A stretch of 64,000 bases of DNA from Streptomyces sp. DHE7-1 (GTDB lineage: Bacteria > Actinomycetota > Actinomycetes > Streptomycetales > Streptomycetaceae): the NCBI GenBank assembly GCA_016432725.1, contig JACJDG010000003.1, positions 806,001 to 870,000 of the forward strand. Reading direction: 5' to 3'. A model generated the notes under the pieces. The model saw only the letters and a list, made by a program, of their open reading frames with translations, was not told where the DNA came from and made no database searches. The stretch's first letter is position 1. The number at the start of each line of letters is the position of its first letter. Positions 1 through 9,075 of this stretch are shown here, piece after piece. A program made the translations under genes and the position numbers.

Positions 1-2300
1 GTCGTTCAGGCTGAGGGCGCCGGCGACGCAGGCGGCGGCGACCTCGCCCTGGCTGTGCCCGATCACGGCGTCCGGGATCACGCCCCGGGCGCGCCACACG
101 GCGGCCAGCGACACCATCACCGCGAACAGGGCGGGCTGGACGACGTCCACGCGGTCGGGCGACGGGGCGCCCGCGTCGCCCCGCAGCACGGCCGCCACCG
201 ACCAGTCGGTGAAGGGGCGCAGGGCGGCGTCGCAGCGGTCGAGTTCGTCGGCGAAGACGGGGTCCCGGTCCAGCAGGTCGCGGGCCATCCCGGCCCACTG
301 GCTGCCCTGGCCGGGGAAGACGAAGGCCAGCTTCCCGCCGGGACGGCCGGTACGGGTCCGGTGACGCGGTCGGGATCGGTCCGGCCGTCGGCGAGGGCGC
401 GCAGGCCGTCGAGGAGTCCGGCGCGGTCGGATGCGTGGAGCACGGCGCGGTGCTCGAAGTGGGTGCGGTGGTGGGCGAGGGTCGCGGCGACCGACGCCAG
501 GGGCAGCTCGGGGTGGTTCTCGACGGCTTCCAGCAGCCGGGCGGCCTGTCCCCGGAGGGAGGGCAGGCCGCGGGCGGAGAGGGGGAGGAGGACGGGGCCG
601 GGCCGCTCGGCGGGGGTGGCGGCGGCCGGGGCGGTGCCGGCCGGCGTGGCGGTGGCGGCGGGGGTGTGCGGCGCCTCCTCGAGGATAACGTGGGCGTTGG
701 TGCCGCTGATCCCGAAGGCGCTGACCCCCGCCCGGCGGACCCGGTCCGCGCGGCGCGGCCAGGGCAGCCCCTCGGCCGGCAGCCGCAGTCCGGTGCCCGA
801 CCAGTCGATGTGGTCGGTGGGGTGCTCGGCGTGCAGGGAGGCCGGTATGTGCTCGTTGGCCAGGGCGAGGACGGTCTTGATGACGCCGCCGATGCCGGCG
901 GCCGCCTGGGTGTGGCCGATGTTGGACTTCAGGGATCCGACGACGAGCGGCCGGCCGGCCGGGCGGTCCGGGCCGAACACGTCGGCCAGCGCCCGGAGTT
1001 CGATGGGGTCGCCGAGCCGGGTGCCGGTGCCGTGGGCCTCCACCTGGTCCAGGTCGTGCGGGCCGAGCCCGGCCGCGTGCAGGGCGGCCCGCAGCACCCG
1101 TTCCTGCGCCGGGCCGTTGGGCGCGGACAGGCCCTGACTGCGGCCGTCCTGGTTGATCGCCGAACCCTTGACCACGGCCAGGATCCGGTCGCCGTCGCGG
1201 TGTGCGTCGGTGAGCCGCTTGAGCAGGACGAGACCGCAGCCCTCGGCCCACACCACCCCGTCCGCGCCGGCGGAGAAGGGGCTGCACCGTCCGGACGGGG
1301 ACAGCCCGCGCAGCCGGCTGAACTCGACGTGCCCGCGCGGGGTGACGAGCAGGGTGGCGCCGCCGGCCAGGGCGAGGTCGCACTCCCCACTGGCCAGGGC
1401 GCGCGCCGCCAGGTGCAGGGCGACCAGCGAGGACGAGCAGGCGGTGTCCACGGTCACCGCGGGTCCCTGCAGCCCGAGGGTGTAGGCGATGCGCCCGGAG
1501 GCGACGCTGGCCGCCGAGCCGGTGCCGACGTGACCGTCGAGCTGGTCCAGCGACGCGGCGGCGAGGTAGCCGCTGTCGTACAGGCCGACGTAGACACCGG
1601 TGGAGCTGCCGCTCAGGGACTCCGGGAGGATGCCGGCGCGTTCGAACGTCTCCCAGGAGGTCTGCAGGAGCAGCCGCTGCTGGGGGTCCATGGCGGCGGC
1701 CTCGCGCGGTGAGATGCCGAAGAAGGCCGCGTCGAAGCGGTCGATGCCGCCGTCGAGGAAGCCGCCGCGCAGGGTGTACGCCTTGCCGGTGGCCTCCGGG
1801 TCGGGGTCGTGGAGCCCGCTGGTGTCCCAACGGCCCGCCGGGACCTCGCCGATGGCGTCCCGTCCGGCGTCCAGCAGCCGCCACAGGGCCTCGGGGTGGT
1901 CGGCGCCGCCGGGGAAGCGGCAGGCCATGGAGATGATCGCCACGTCGTCACCGGCGCCGGCGCCGGTGTGATTCCGGCCGGTGCCCTCGGAGGCGGCCCC
2001 CGGTGCGGACGGCCGCGCCGGGGACGGCGCGAAGACGGCCTCCGCGACGGCGTCGATCGTGGTGTGGTTGAAGACGAGGGACGGCTCCAGGGAGCGTCCG
2101 GTCAGCACGCCGAGTTCGGCGGCCAGGGTGACCAGATGCCGCGAACCGAGGCCGAGTTCGGCGAGTGGACGGTTCGGGTCGAGGTGGGCCGGGTCGGTCC
2201 CGGCGGCCTCGGCGACGGCCGACACCAGCCAGGCCCGGACGCCCTCGGAGGTCGTGAGGGACGGTTCGGGGGTCCGCTTCGGGGACTCGTTCGCAGGCAT
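1..2300 (-). CDS. Type I polyketide synthase, N-terminal ACP-KS-AT (partial, one frameshift)
   Basis: Modular PKS cut by the left edge. Residues about 20-90 form an acyl carrier domain with the attachment serine in GLGSRHLV (Ser53). A ketosynthase begins near residue 118 and shows all three catalytic elements: Cys in DTACSSS, His in EAHGTG and His in NIGHTQ. After a linker the acyltransferase starts (FVFPGQGSQ) and its nucleophile motif GHSQGE lies at 1-60. The frame breaks near 333-337, where one missing G between the linker and the AT explains both halves. An ACP ahead of the first KS, directly downstream of a fatty-acyl-AMP ligase, suggests that the ligase loads a fatty acyl starter onto this ACP (inference). 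The start at 2300 has only a distant GAGG. Product unknown. Confidence 0.9.
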
Positions 2301-2469
2301 CTGGGCAGCTGTCCTCGGGAACTCGGGTTCAGGCGGTGCTCCGTACCGGGCATCGGGTGCGCGGTACGGCGAAGCAGGGGGGTGTGCGCCACTGACCGGG
2401 GCCGCGCGGTGGCGGCCGGGGCGTGCCGGGCCGCCGGCGCCGGTTCGGGCGCGCCGGCGGCGGGCGGTG

Positions 2470-4191
2470 TCAGACGGCGGGCTCGGTCACCACGGCGAGC
2501 GTGCCCTCGAGGTAGGCGCCCCGGGTGGCACGGCGCTGGATCTTCCCGCTGGACGTCTTGGGGATGGTGCCGGGCCGGACCAGCACGACGTCGCGCAGCG
2601 ACAGGCCGTGGGCCTCGCCGACGGCGGCCCGGATCACGTCGGTGATCTTCTCCGACTCGCCGGCGCTGTCCGGTGCGATCTCGGCGACGATCACGGGCCG
2701 TTCGCCGTCCGCACCGGCGTCCACGGAGAACGCGGCGGTGCAGCCGGGGCGCAGCGCCGGATGGGTCAGTTCGGCGGTCAGCTCCAGGTCCTGGGGGTAG
2801 TGGTTGCGGCCGTCGATGACGATGAGGTCCTTCAGCCGGCCGGTGACGAACAGCTCGCCGTCGCGCAGCAGGCCTAGGTCGCCGGTTCGCAGGAACCGGC
2901 CTTCGTGACCGGCGAGTTCGGCGCGGAAGGTCTGGCGGGTGGCCAGCGCGTTGCGCCAGTAGCCCTTGGCGACACTGGCGCCGCCGACCCAGATCTCGCC
3001 GACCTCGCCCTCGGGCAGCTCCTCCCCGCTCTCCGGGTGGACGACCGCCACGGTGACTCCGGGCCCGGGCCGGCCGCAGGCGACGGCGGCCGCGTCGGCC
3101 TCGCCCGCGTTCGGCGTCCCGTCGGCCGCGGCGAGCAGGGTCGGCGGGACGCCCACGGTGCCGCCGGTGACCATCAGGGTGGCCTCGGCCAGGCCGTAGC
3201 AGGGGTACAGGGCCTCGCGGCGGAAGCCGGCCGCGCCGAAGGTGTCGGCGAACCGGCGCAGGGTGGCCGCGCGCACCGGTTCGGCGCCGTTGAAGGCGAC
3301 CTTCCACGAGCCGAGGTCGAGGCTGTCGAGGAGCTCCGGGTCCGCGTGCTTCAGGGCCAGTTCGTAGGCGAAGTTGGGGCCGCCGCTGGTGTGCGGGCGG
3401 TAGTGGCTGACAGCGGTGAGCCAGCGGGCCGGCCGCTGCAGGAAGTGCAGCGGCGAGAACAGGGTGGCGGTGGCGCCGAGGTAGACCGTGTTGAGGACCG
3501 GACCGATGAGGCCCATGTCGTGGTACACGGGAAGCCAGCTGACGAACATCTCGTGGTCGTGGGCGGCCATCGCCTCGGGCGTGTGCCCCATGCGCTCGGT
3601 GATGACGGCCTCGTTGTCCAGCAGGTTGCCGTGGGTGACGGCGACGCCGCGGGGTGCGGAGGTGGAACCGGACGTGTACTGGAGGAACGCCACCGTGTCC
3701 GGGGTGAGTTCGGGTTCGCGCCAGCCGGCCGCCGCGTCGTCGGGGATGTCCTCGGTGGCGACGCGGGCGATCCGGTTGAGTTCGGGCAGCTGCTCCGCCA
3801 TGCCGTCGAGCGCGGCGAGGACGCCGCGGTCGCCCAGCACCGCCTTGGCGTCCGCGTCCGCCATCAGGCGCTTCATCCGGGTCAGCGCGCGGTGGTTCTG
3901 CGCACGGCCCTGCGGGGGCACGCCCGGCACGGCGATCACGCCGGCGGCGAGGCAGCCCAGGTACGCGCAGATGAACTCGAGACCGGGCGGGTACAGCAGC
4001 ACGGCCCGCGAGCCGGTCAGTCCGCGGTCCTGGAGCCAGGCGGCGACGGCACGGGAGCGCACCGCCAGCCGGTGGTAGGTGAGTTCCTGGATCTCTCCGT
4101 CGCAGTCACCGGTGACGAGGTGACGGTACGCGGTGCGCTCGGGGTGGTTCGAGGCGTGCGTGGTCAGTAATTCGACCAGGGATCGTGCCAT
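2470..4191 (-). CDS. Fatty-acyl-AMP ligase (FAAL)
   Basis: ANL-superfamily adenylating enzyme of about 573 residues. ATP-binding P-loop YTSGSTSAPRG, the FAAL-type stretch SWLPVYHDMGLIG, the acceptor motif YGLAEATLM, TGDLG, and a C-terminal lobe containing GRLKDLIVIDGRNHYPQD are all visible. FAALs activate long-chain fatty acids as acyl-adenylates and pass them to an ACP instead of CoA. The gene lies 169 bases upstream of the ACP-KS-AT synthase on the same strand, so transfer to that ACP is the obvious role. I prefer the ATG at 4191 (MARSLVELL), which has AGGTGAG about 8 bases upstream, over an earlier in-frame ATG at 4257. A specialised acyl-CoA ligase is the alternative. Confidence 0.88.
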   Translation of the reverse strand: MARSLVELLTTHASNHPERTAYRHLVTGDCDGEIQELTYHRLAVRSRAVAAWLQDRGLTGSRAVLLYPPGLEFICAYLGCLAAGVIAVPGVPPQGRAQNHRALTRMKRLMADADAKAVLGDRGVLAALDGMAEQLPELNRIARVATEDIPDDAAAGWREPELTPDTVAFLQYTSGSTSAPRGVAVTHGNLLDNEAVITERMGHTPEAMAAHDHEMFVSWLPVYHDMGLIGPVLNTVYLGATATLFSPLHFLQRPARWLTAVSHYRPHTSGGPNFAYELALKHADPELLDSLDLGSWKVAFNGAEPVRAATLRRFADTFGAAGFRREALYPCYGLAEATLMVTGGTVGVPPTLLAAADGTPNAGEADAAAVACGRPGPGVTVAVVHPESGEELPEGEVGEIWVGGASVAKGYWRNALATRQTFRAELAGHEGRFLRTGDLGLLRDGELFVTGRLKDLIVIDGRNHYPQDLELTAELTHPALRPGCTAAFSVDAGADGERPVIVAEIAPDSAGESEKITDVIRAAVGEAHGLSLRDVVLVRPGTIPKTSSGKIQRRATRGAYLEGTLAVVTEPAV

Positions 4192-4655
4192 GGGACGAGT
4201 CTCACCTGTCTGAAGAGAAGGCGAGGAGAGAGGAGTTCGGTGCGGCGTCACGCGCACATCCGAAAGCCCGCCGCGATCCGGCCTCGTTGCCGGGTCGTCG
4301 AGCTCGACCCTCCGCGCGAGTGTGCCGTGGTCCGACGGCTCCTCGCGGTCCCCCCGCAGCGGTTGCTACCGACAAGTAGCACCATAGCAAGTCTGTTTGG
4401 TCGGAATTGCTGACCGTGCGTTAACGCTTCGTATCCAAGCACACCGGCCCGAACCGCGTCGATGACGACGGCGTGAACGGACGCCGCCGGACGTCTCTCC
4501 CACCGCGCCGACGGCGGCGCGCGGGGACTGGCGACCGGCCCCCGGCACTCCGCGCGGACCTCTCGCCTTGCGCATCCGATCGACTACCCAGCGCGACGCC
4601 CGGTCACCCTTTCGGCCCAAGTGCCGGATATGTGAAACCGCCCTATCGTTCTGTC
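4192..4655. other. Divergent intergenic region, 464 bp, no gene seen
   Basis: Separates the FAAL/PKS pair from the divergent baeRF3-type gene and must hold promoters for both. A short hairpin (GCTAC-N6-GTAGC) lies at 4365-4380 in a locally AT-richer patch running to about 4440. I found no convincing -35/-10 pair for the FAAL and no ORF with Streptomyces codon bias. Confidence 0.5.
4644..4655 (+). promoter_or_regulatory. Possible leaderless promoter of the baeRF3-type gene
   Basis: TATCGT at 4644-4649 resembles a -10 hexamer and ends six bases before the ATG at 4656. No purine-rich ribosome-binding site precedes that ATG. This is the usual arrangement of a leaderless Streptomyces transcript starting at the A of ATG. 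No clear -35 was recognised. Confidence 0.35.
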
Positions 4656-5750
4656 ATGGAGCACGCACTGAGTCCCGCAACCCTCGCCGAACTGCGGCGC
4701 CCGCGTCCCTACCCGGCGGTGTCCGTGCTGACGCCGACGCACCGCCGCGAACCCGAGAACGGGCAGGATCCCGTCCGGCTGCGCAACGTGGTCGCCGAGG
4801 CCAAGAAGCGACTGGAATCCGATCCCTCGGTCACCCGGGAGCGGCGCGCCGAGGTCGTGACCCAGCTCGACCGCGCGCTGGCGGAAGTGGACCTGGCGCA
4901 CGCCGAGGACGGCCTGGTGATCTTCGCCGCCCCGGGAGAGCATCAGGTCTGGTCCCTGTCCCGCACCGTCCCCGAGCGCGTGGTGCTCTCGGACACCTTC
5001 CTCACCCGCAACCTCGTCTCCGCGCAGGTCGCCGAGCGCCCCTTCTGGGTCCTGTCGGTCTCCGCCGACCGCGTCACGCTGTGGAGCGGCGGCGAGGACC
5101 GGGTGACCGAGGACCGCACCGGCGGCTTCCCGCTGATCCGCAGACAGGAGAACTTCGACGCCGAGCGCGAGATGCGCCGCGGCGACCTCCCGAGCACCTT
5201 CACCGACGAGGGCACCCGCCGGTTCCTGCGGGAGGCGGACGCCGCGATGGCCACGGTCCTGCGGGACCAGCCCCGCCGGCTGTACATCACCGGTGAGGAC
5301 GCGGCGCTGTCACTGCTGGACGAGGTCGGACAGATCGCCGCGGGCGCCGTCCACGTACGGCACGGCGGTCTCGCGCACGCCGGACCCGAGGCGGTGTGGC
5401 AGGCGCTGCGGCCCGTGCTGCGGGAGGAGGACTGGAAGGGCACCGACCTGATCGTCGGGGAACTGGTCTCGGCGCGGGGCCGGCGCAACTTCGCGGCCGG
5501 GGTGGACGAGTTGTGGCAGAACGCCCGGGAGGGCCGGGTGCGGCTCCTCGCCGTCGAGGAGAACTACCGTGCGACGGTCCGCGACGACGGCGGCCACCTG
5601 GTCCCGGCCGAGCCCGGTGACATGGACGCCCGGGACGACATCGTCGACGAGATCGTCGAGCAGTGCCTGGAGACCGGCGCCGACGTGCGGTTCGTGCCCG
5701 ACGGCACCCTCGGCGACGCGGGCGGGATCGCGGGGGTGCTGCGGTACTGA
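4656..5750 (+). CDS. baeRF3-domain protein (bacterial Vms1/eRF1-like family)
   Basis: About 364 residues, starting MEHALSPATLAELRR. The layout is that of the bacterial archaeo-eukaryotic release-factor-like (baeRF) family: an N-terminal helical/strand domain with VSVLTPTHRRE near residue 22, a central segment with FWVLSVSADRVTLWSG, and a C-terminal half with LIVGELVSARGRRNFAAGVDELW and RLLAVEENY. Relatives of Vms1/eRF1 domain 2 are thought to act at peptidyl-tRNA or in ribosome rescue, but the bacterial proteins are mostly uncharacterised, so the function is open. The frame is open upstream to 4473. I chose the ATG at 4656 because the family similarity begins there and a -10-like element abuts it. 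Assignment is from memory of the family. Confidence 0.65.
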   Translation: MEHALSPATLAELRRPRPYPAVSVLTPTHRREPENGQDPVRLRNVVAEAKKRLESDPSVTRERRAEVVTQLDRALAEVDLAHAEDGLVIFAAPGEHQVWSLSRTVPERVVLSDTFLTRNLVSAQVAERPFWVLSVSADRVTLWSGGEDRVTEDRTGGFPLIRRQENFDAEREMRRGDLPSTFTDEGTRRFLREADAAMATVLRDQPRRLYITGEDAALSLLDEVGQIAAGAVHVRHGGLAHAGPEAVWQALRPVLREEDWKGTDLIVGELVSARGRRNFAAGVDELWQNAREGRVRLLAVEENYRATVRDDGGHLVPAEPGDMDARDDIVDEIVEQCLETGADVRFVPDGTLGDAGGIAGVLRY

Positions 5751-5820
5751 CACACCCACGGAGAGCGCTTGCCCGGCGGCGTAGCCTACGGCGTGATCGT
5801 CGGCGAGAAGGAGCGCGCGC

Positions 5821-6845
5821 ATGGGTGACCTGCTGGGTGTGGCCGTACTGGGCGCCGGACACATGGGAGCCGACCACATACGGCGCCTGGACCGGGTCGT
5901 CAGCGGCGCCAGGGTGGCCGCCGTGGCCGACCCCGAGCCCGAGCGCGCCGAGGCGGCGGTCGCCGGCGTCGACGGCGTCACCGTGCACACGGACCCGGCC
6001 GCCGCGCTGGACGCGCCCGGTGTGGGGGCCGTGCTGATCGCCTCCCCCGGGCCGGCGCACGAGGAGGCACTGCTGGCGGCCTTCCGGCGGGGTCTGCCGG
6101 TGCTGTGCGAGAAGCCCATGGTGCCGGACCCGGCGGGCGCGCTGCGGGTGGTCGAGGCCGAGGCCGGGCTCGGCCGCCGGCTGGCGCAGATCGGCTTCAT
6201 GCGCCGTTACGACGCCGAGTACCGCCGGCTGAAGTCGCTTCTCGACGCGGGCACCCTGGGTCGTCCGCTGATGCTGCACTGCACCCACCGCAACGTCTCC
6301 TCCCCCGGTCACTTCACCAGCGCCATGCTGATCAACAGCTCGGTGTCGCACGAGATCGACGCGGCCCGCTGGCTGCTCGGCCAGGAGCTGACGGCGGTGA
6401 CCGTGCTGCGTCCCGCGCCTTCGGCGGGCGCGCCCGAGGGCCTGGCCGATCCGCAGTTCGTGCTCTTCGAGACCGAGCGCGGCGCGCTGGTCGACGTGGA
6501 GGTCTTCGTCAACTGCGGCTTCGGCTACCAGGTGCGCTGCGAGGCCGTGTGCGAGGCGGGCAGCGCCCGGATCGGCGACGAGCGTTCCATGGTCGTCACC
6601 ACCGGGGCGGCACGGGCGAGGAGGTGACGCAGGACTACCTGGTCCGGTTCGCCGGCGCCTACGACCGTGAGGTGCAGGCATGGGTGGACGCCACCCGGCG
6701 CGGCGAGGTCACCGGCCCGGACGTCTGGGACGGCTACGCAGCCTCCGTCGTCGCCGAGGCGGGGGTCCGGGCGCTGGAGACCGGCGGCCGGACGACCGTC
6801 GAACTCGCGTCGCGCCCGGCCCTGTACGCCGGCGCCGGCCACTGA
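5821..6845 (+). CDS. Gfo/Idh/MocA-family NAD(P)-dependent oxidoreductase (one frameshift)
   Basis: About 341 residues after repair. The N-terminal Rossmann fold starts [13 protein letters not shown] (Gly-rich nucleotide loop, residues 6-18). The characteristic CEKPM motif near residue 100 carries the conserved lysine, and GFMRRYD and [11 protein letters not shown] follow in the substrate domain. Family members oxidise sugars or inositols, and the substrate cannot be told here. The frame breaks in GGGG at 6604-6607. One extra G gives [15 protein letters not shown] and continues to the stop at 6845. GAAGGAG lies just upstream of the ATG. It stands alone between the baeRF3 gene and the SsgA-like gene. 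Confidence 0.85.
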
Positions 6846-6853
6846 CGCCGGGC

Positions 6854-7267
6854 TCAGACCCCGTCGAACAGGCTGCTCAGCCCCCGCTCCACGACCGCCG
6901 CCAGGTCCTCCTGCCCGGGCGGCACCAGGGCGTGGCTGTTCACCAGGAAGCGGCGCAGCGCCGAGGTCGGGAACTGCAGCAGGGCGAGGCCGCTCGGCGA
7001 GTGGAACTCCACGACCGTCCGGGTGCGGCCGTGGGGCCATATCCGCACGTCGCCGTGGCCCGCCGGAGCCCGCAGTCCCTGGTCCAGCAGGGAGCGGGCG
7101 AAGGTCCAGGTGACCTCGTCGCCCACCAGGGTGGCCTCGGGCGGGAAGTCCACGAAGACCGCCAGTGGGTCGTCCGCCGTGTAGCGCAGGGTCGCCGACA
7201 CCGGGAGCTCCCGGTCCTCGGCGGTGATGAGGCGGGCGTGGGCGGGCTGTTCGACAATGAGGTCCAT
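6854..7267 (-). CDS. SsgA-like sporulation/cell-division protein (SALP family)
   Basis: About 137 residues, typical of the Streptomyces SsgA/SsgB family. The hallmark pattern is present: LRYTADDPLAVFVDF near the N-terminus, WTFARSLLDQGL, then GDVRIWP and VPPGQEDL near the C-terminus. Family members control septum-site selection and peptidoglycan remodelling during sporulation-specific division. Which of SsgA-G this is cannot be decided. The start is uncertain: MDLIVEQPAH at 7267 fits the family best, but neither it nor the GTG at 7297 has a clear ribosome-binding site. The gene is convergent with the Gfo/Idh/MocA gene and divergent from the SpoIIE-type phosphatase. Confidence 0.85.
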   Translation of the reverse strand: MDLIVEQPAHARLITAEDRELPVSATLRYTADDPLAVFVDFPPEATLVGDEVTWTFARSLLDQGLRAPAGHGDVRIWPHGRTRTVVEFHSPSGLALLQFPTSALRRFLVNSHALVPPGQEDLAAVVERGLSSLFDGV

Positions 7268-7618
7268 GCAATTAAGGAGTCCGCGAAGGCGTTTCACAGG
7301 ACGTCAATTCCGGACAGAATTGATGCGCGTCGAACAGTGCGCGACGCGATGGAACACCAGAGCTTCGAACACTTGGATGGGCGCGACCCGAAAGCCTTCG
7401 GCATGGCACAAGTCCCGTAGTTCTCCTACGACTTGATCCTCAGCTCGCGTACGCCCCACGTACGCTCGGAACACTCCGGGAAGACTCTGGCATATGCCGG
7501 AAGCACCACCGTATCGTGTGTTGCCAAATCCCTTACAGGGCGTCGCGGGCTGTGCAACAGTCATAACGGTCCCTCCGTCCTTCTTGGCCGTACCGTCCCC
7601 TCCCCATCGGAGTGCGTC
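7268..7618. other. Low-GC intergenic region between ssgA-like gene and phosphatase
   Basis: 351 bases of clearly lower GC content than the surrounding genes, holding the promoters of both divergent genes. On the minus strand a short reading frame (7304 to about 7480) encodes a protein-like stretch with RAEDQVVGELRDLCHAEGF, but its third-position GC is far below that of the neighbours and I do not call it as a gene. CAAG...CTTG symmetry lies around 7410-7436. Confidence 0.4.
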
Positions 7619-9046
7619 ATGCCGTCCCCAGTCTCCGCGGACCGCTCAGCCGCCCAGCCGCCAGGGCGCGGCTCGGTCGAGGCGTTGATAACGCAGACGC
7701 GGCGGCTCAAAGGCGACATGGTCGCCGTACGGCGGGACACGCGGAACGACGGATCGGACCCGGAGGAGCGCTGGCAGCGGGCCCTGTACGACCTCGCGCT
7801 GCATCAACTGGACGACCTCGACGCACACTTGGCGCAGCTGCGGGACGGACCGGTGCCCGCCGAGGCCGAACCGGCCGAAGCACCGGCCGTCCGGCCGGCA
7901 CCGGACGGCGCCACGCCCGGCTCGCTGCTCAGCCGGGTCGGCAGCGCCGAGTGGAACTTCCTGACGGACGAGGCCGGCTGGTCGGGGGAGCTCTACGAGA
8001 TCCTGGGCCGCGACCCGGCCGCGCCCGCGCTCACCCTGGACGAGCTGCCCTCCGTGGTCCTGGACGAGGACCGGCCGAAACTGACCGCACTCGTGACCGA
8101 CTGCCTGGTCGACGCGCGCCCCATCGACGGCGAGTTCCGCGTCGTACGGCCGGACGGCTCGACGCGGACCGTGCACATGATGGGCGAACCCGTGCTGGGC
8201 CCCGACGGCGGCACCACCTCGATGTGGGCCGTGCTGCGGGACGTCAGCGAGCTGCGCCGGCACAGGCGGACGGTGCGCGACCGTCACGACTCGCTGCAGC
8301 ACCAGCGCAGGTCGGCCCAGACCGAGCACCGCCTCGCGGCCGAGCTGCAGGAGGCCGTACTGCCGCCCTGGCGCGGCTCCTTGCGGCTCCCGCACCAGGG
8401 GCCGCGCACCCTCGACCTGGCCGCCCACCATCTGCCCGCCCCCGGCACGCTGGTCGGGGGAGACTGGTACGACGCGCTGGAGCTGGCCGACGGCGCCACC
8501 CTGCTCAGCGTCGGCGACCTCACCGGGCACGGCGTCGCGGTCACCTCCGGCATGGCGATGCTGCTCGGCGCCGTGCGCGGCATGGCGATGGCCGGTACCC
8601 GCCCCGGCGAACTGCTCGCCATGCTGAACCAGTTACTGGACGCCACCGTGCAGCCCGCTCTCGGCAGCGCCGTCTGCTGCCACTACCGGCCCGAGGACCG
8701 CACCCTGGTGTGGGCGCAGGCCGGACACCCCGCCCCGCTGCTGTACCGCGACGGGACGGGGCGTCCGCTGAACGCGCCGGACGGCGTCCTGCTCGGCGCC
8801 ACCACGGGCGCCGCCTACGGGCAGGCCGAAGTCACCCTGGAACCCGGCGACCTCGTACTGCTGCACACCGACGGACTCGCACCGGGCCACAGCTCCACGA
8901 GCGCCATGGACCGTCTGCTCGACCTCGCTCCCCGCTTCGGCACGGCGCGCACCGCTCAGGACTGTGTGCGCACGGTCGTGGAGGAGTTCGGCGGAGCCGA
9001 GCGCGAGGACGACGCCTGCGTCCTCGTGGCCAGAGTGACCGGCTGA
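7619..9046 (+). CDS. PAS-domain SpoIIE-type (PP2C) serine phosphatase
   Basis: About 475 residues. Residues ~105-225 form a PAS_3-like sensor (SAEWNFLTDEAGWSGELYEILG, FRVVRPDGSTRTVHMMGEP). Residues ~245-475 form a SpoIIE/RsbU-type PP2C phosphatase with metal-binding motifs VGGDWYDALEL, VGDLTGHGVAVTSGMAML, AGHPAPLLYRDG, LLHTDGL and the terminal EREDDACVLVARV. Such proteins dephosphorylate STAS-domain anti-anti-sigma factors. Two STAS proteins occur elsewhere in the window (26393 and 27777), though not adjacent. The ATG at 7619 has GGAG six bases upstream. The frame is open further upstream but enters the low-GC region. The first ~100 residues are a charged, partly helical linker. Confidence 0.9.
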   Translation: MPSPVSADRSAAQPPGRGSVEALITQTRRLKGDMVAVRRDTRNDGSDPEERWQRALYDLALHQLDDLDAHLAQLRDGPVPAEAEPAEAPAVRPAPDGATPGSLLSRVGSAEWNFLTDEAGWSGELYEILGRDPAAPALTLDELPSVVLDEDRPKLTALVTDCLVDARPIDGEFRVVRPDGSTRTVHMMGEPVLGPDGGTTSMWAVLRDVSELRRHRRTVRDRHDSLQHQRRSAQTEHRLAAELQEAVLPPWRGSLRLPHQGPRTLDLAAHHLPAPGTLVGGDWYDALELADGATLLSVGDLTGHGVAVTSGMAMLLGAVRGMAMAGTRPGELLAMLNQLLDATVQPALGSAVCCHYRPEDRTLVWAQAGHPAPLLYRDGTGRPLNAPDGVLLGATTGAAYGQAEVTLEPGDLVLLHTDGLAPGHSSTSAMDRLLDLAPRFGTARTAQDCVRTVVEEFGGAEREDDACVLVARVTG

Positions 9047-9075
9047 CCGGCTGACCTGACGCGGCGCACCGCCCC

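Noticed and set aside
117..3307. Long plus-strand and alternative-frame ORFs opposite the PKS and FAAL genes (for example 1809-2645, 2905-4170)
   Set aside because: They are antisense or off-frame shadows: Arg/Ala/Gly-rich, no family motifs, and the opposite frame has intact KS and FAAL signatures.
4248..4442. Small ORF upstream of the FAAL gene
   Set aside because: Overlaps the FAAL leader, has poor codon bias and no ribosome-binding site.
5760..5775. GAGAGCGCTTGCC upstream of the Gfo/Idh/MocA gene as a LacI-type operator
   Set aside because: The symmetry is limited to the central AGCGCT, which is common in GC-rich DNA.
7304..7564. Minus-strand 86-codon frame in the low-GC gap
   Set aside because: Protein-like but with third-position GC far below that of all neighbours, and it would cover both promoters. 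Kept only as an observation.
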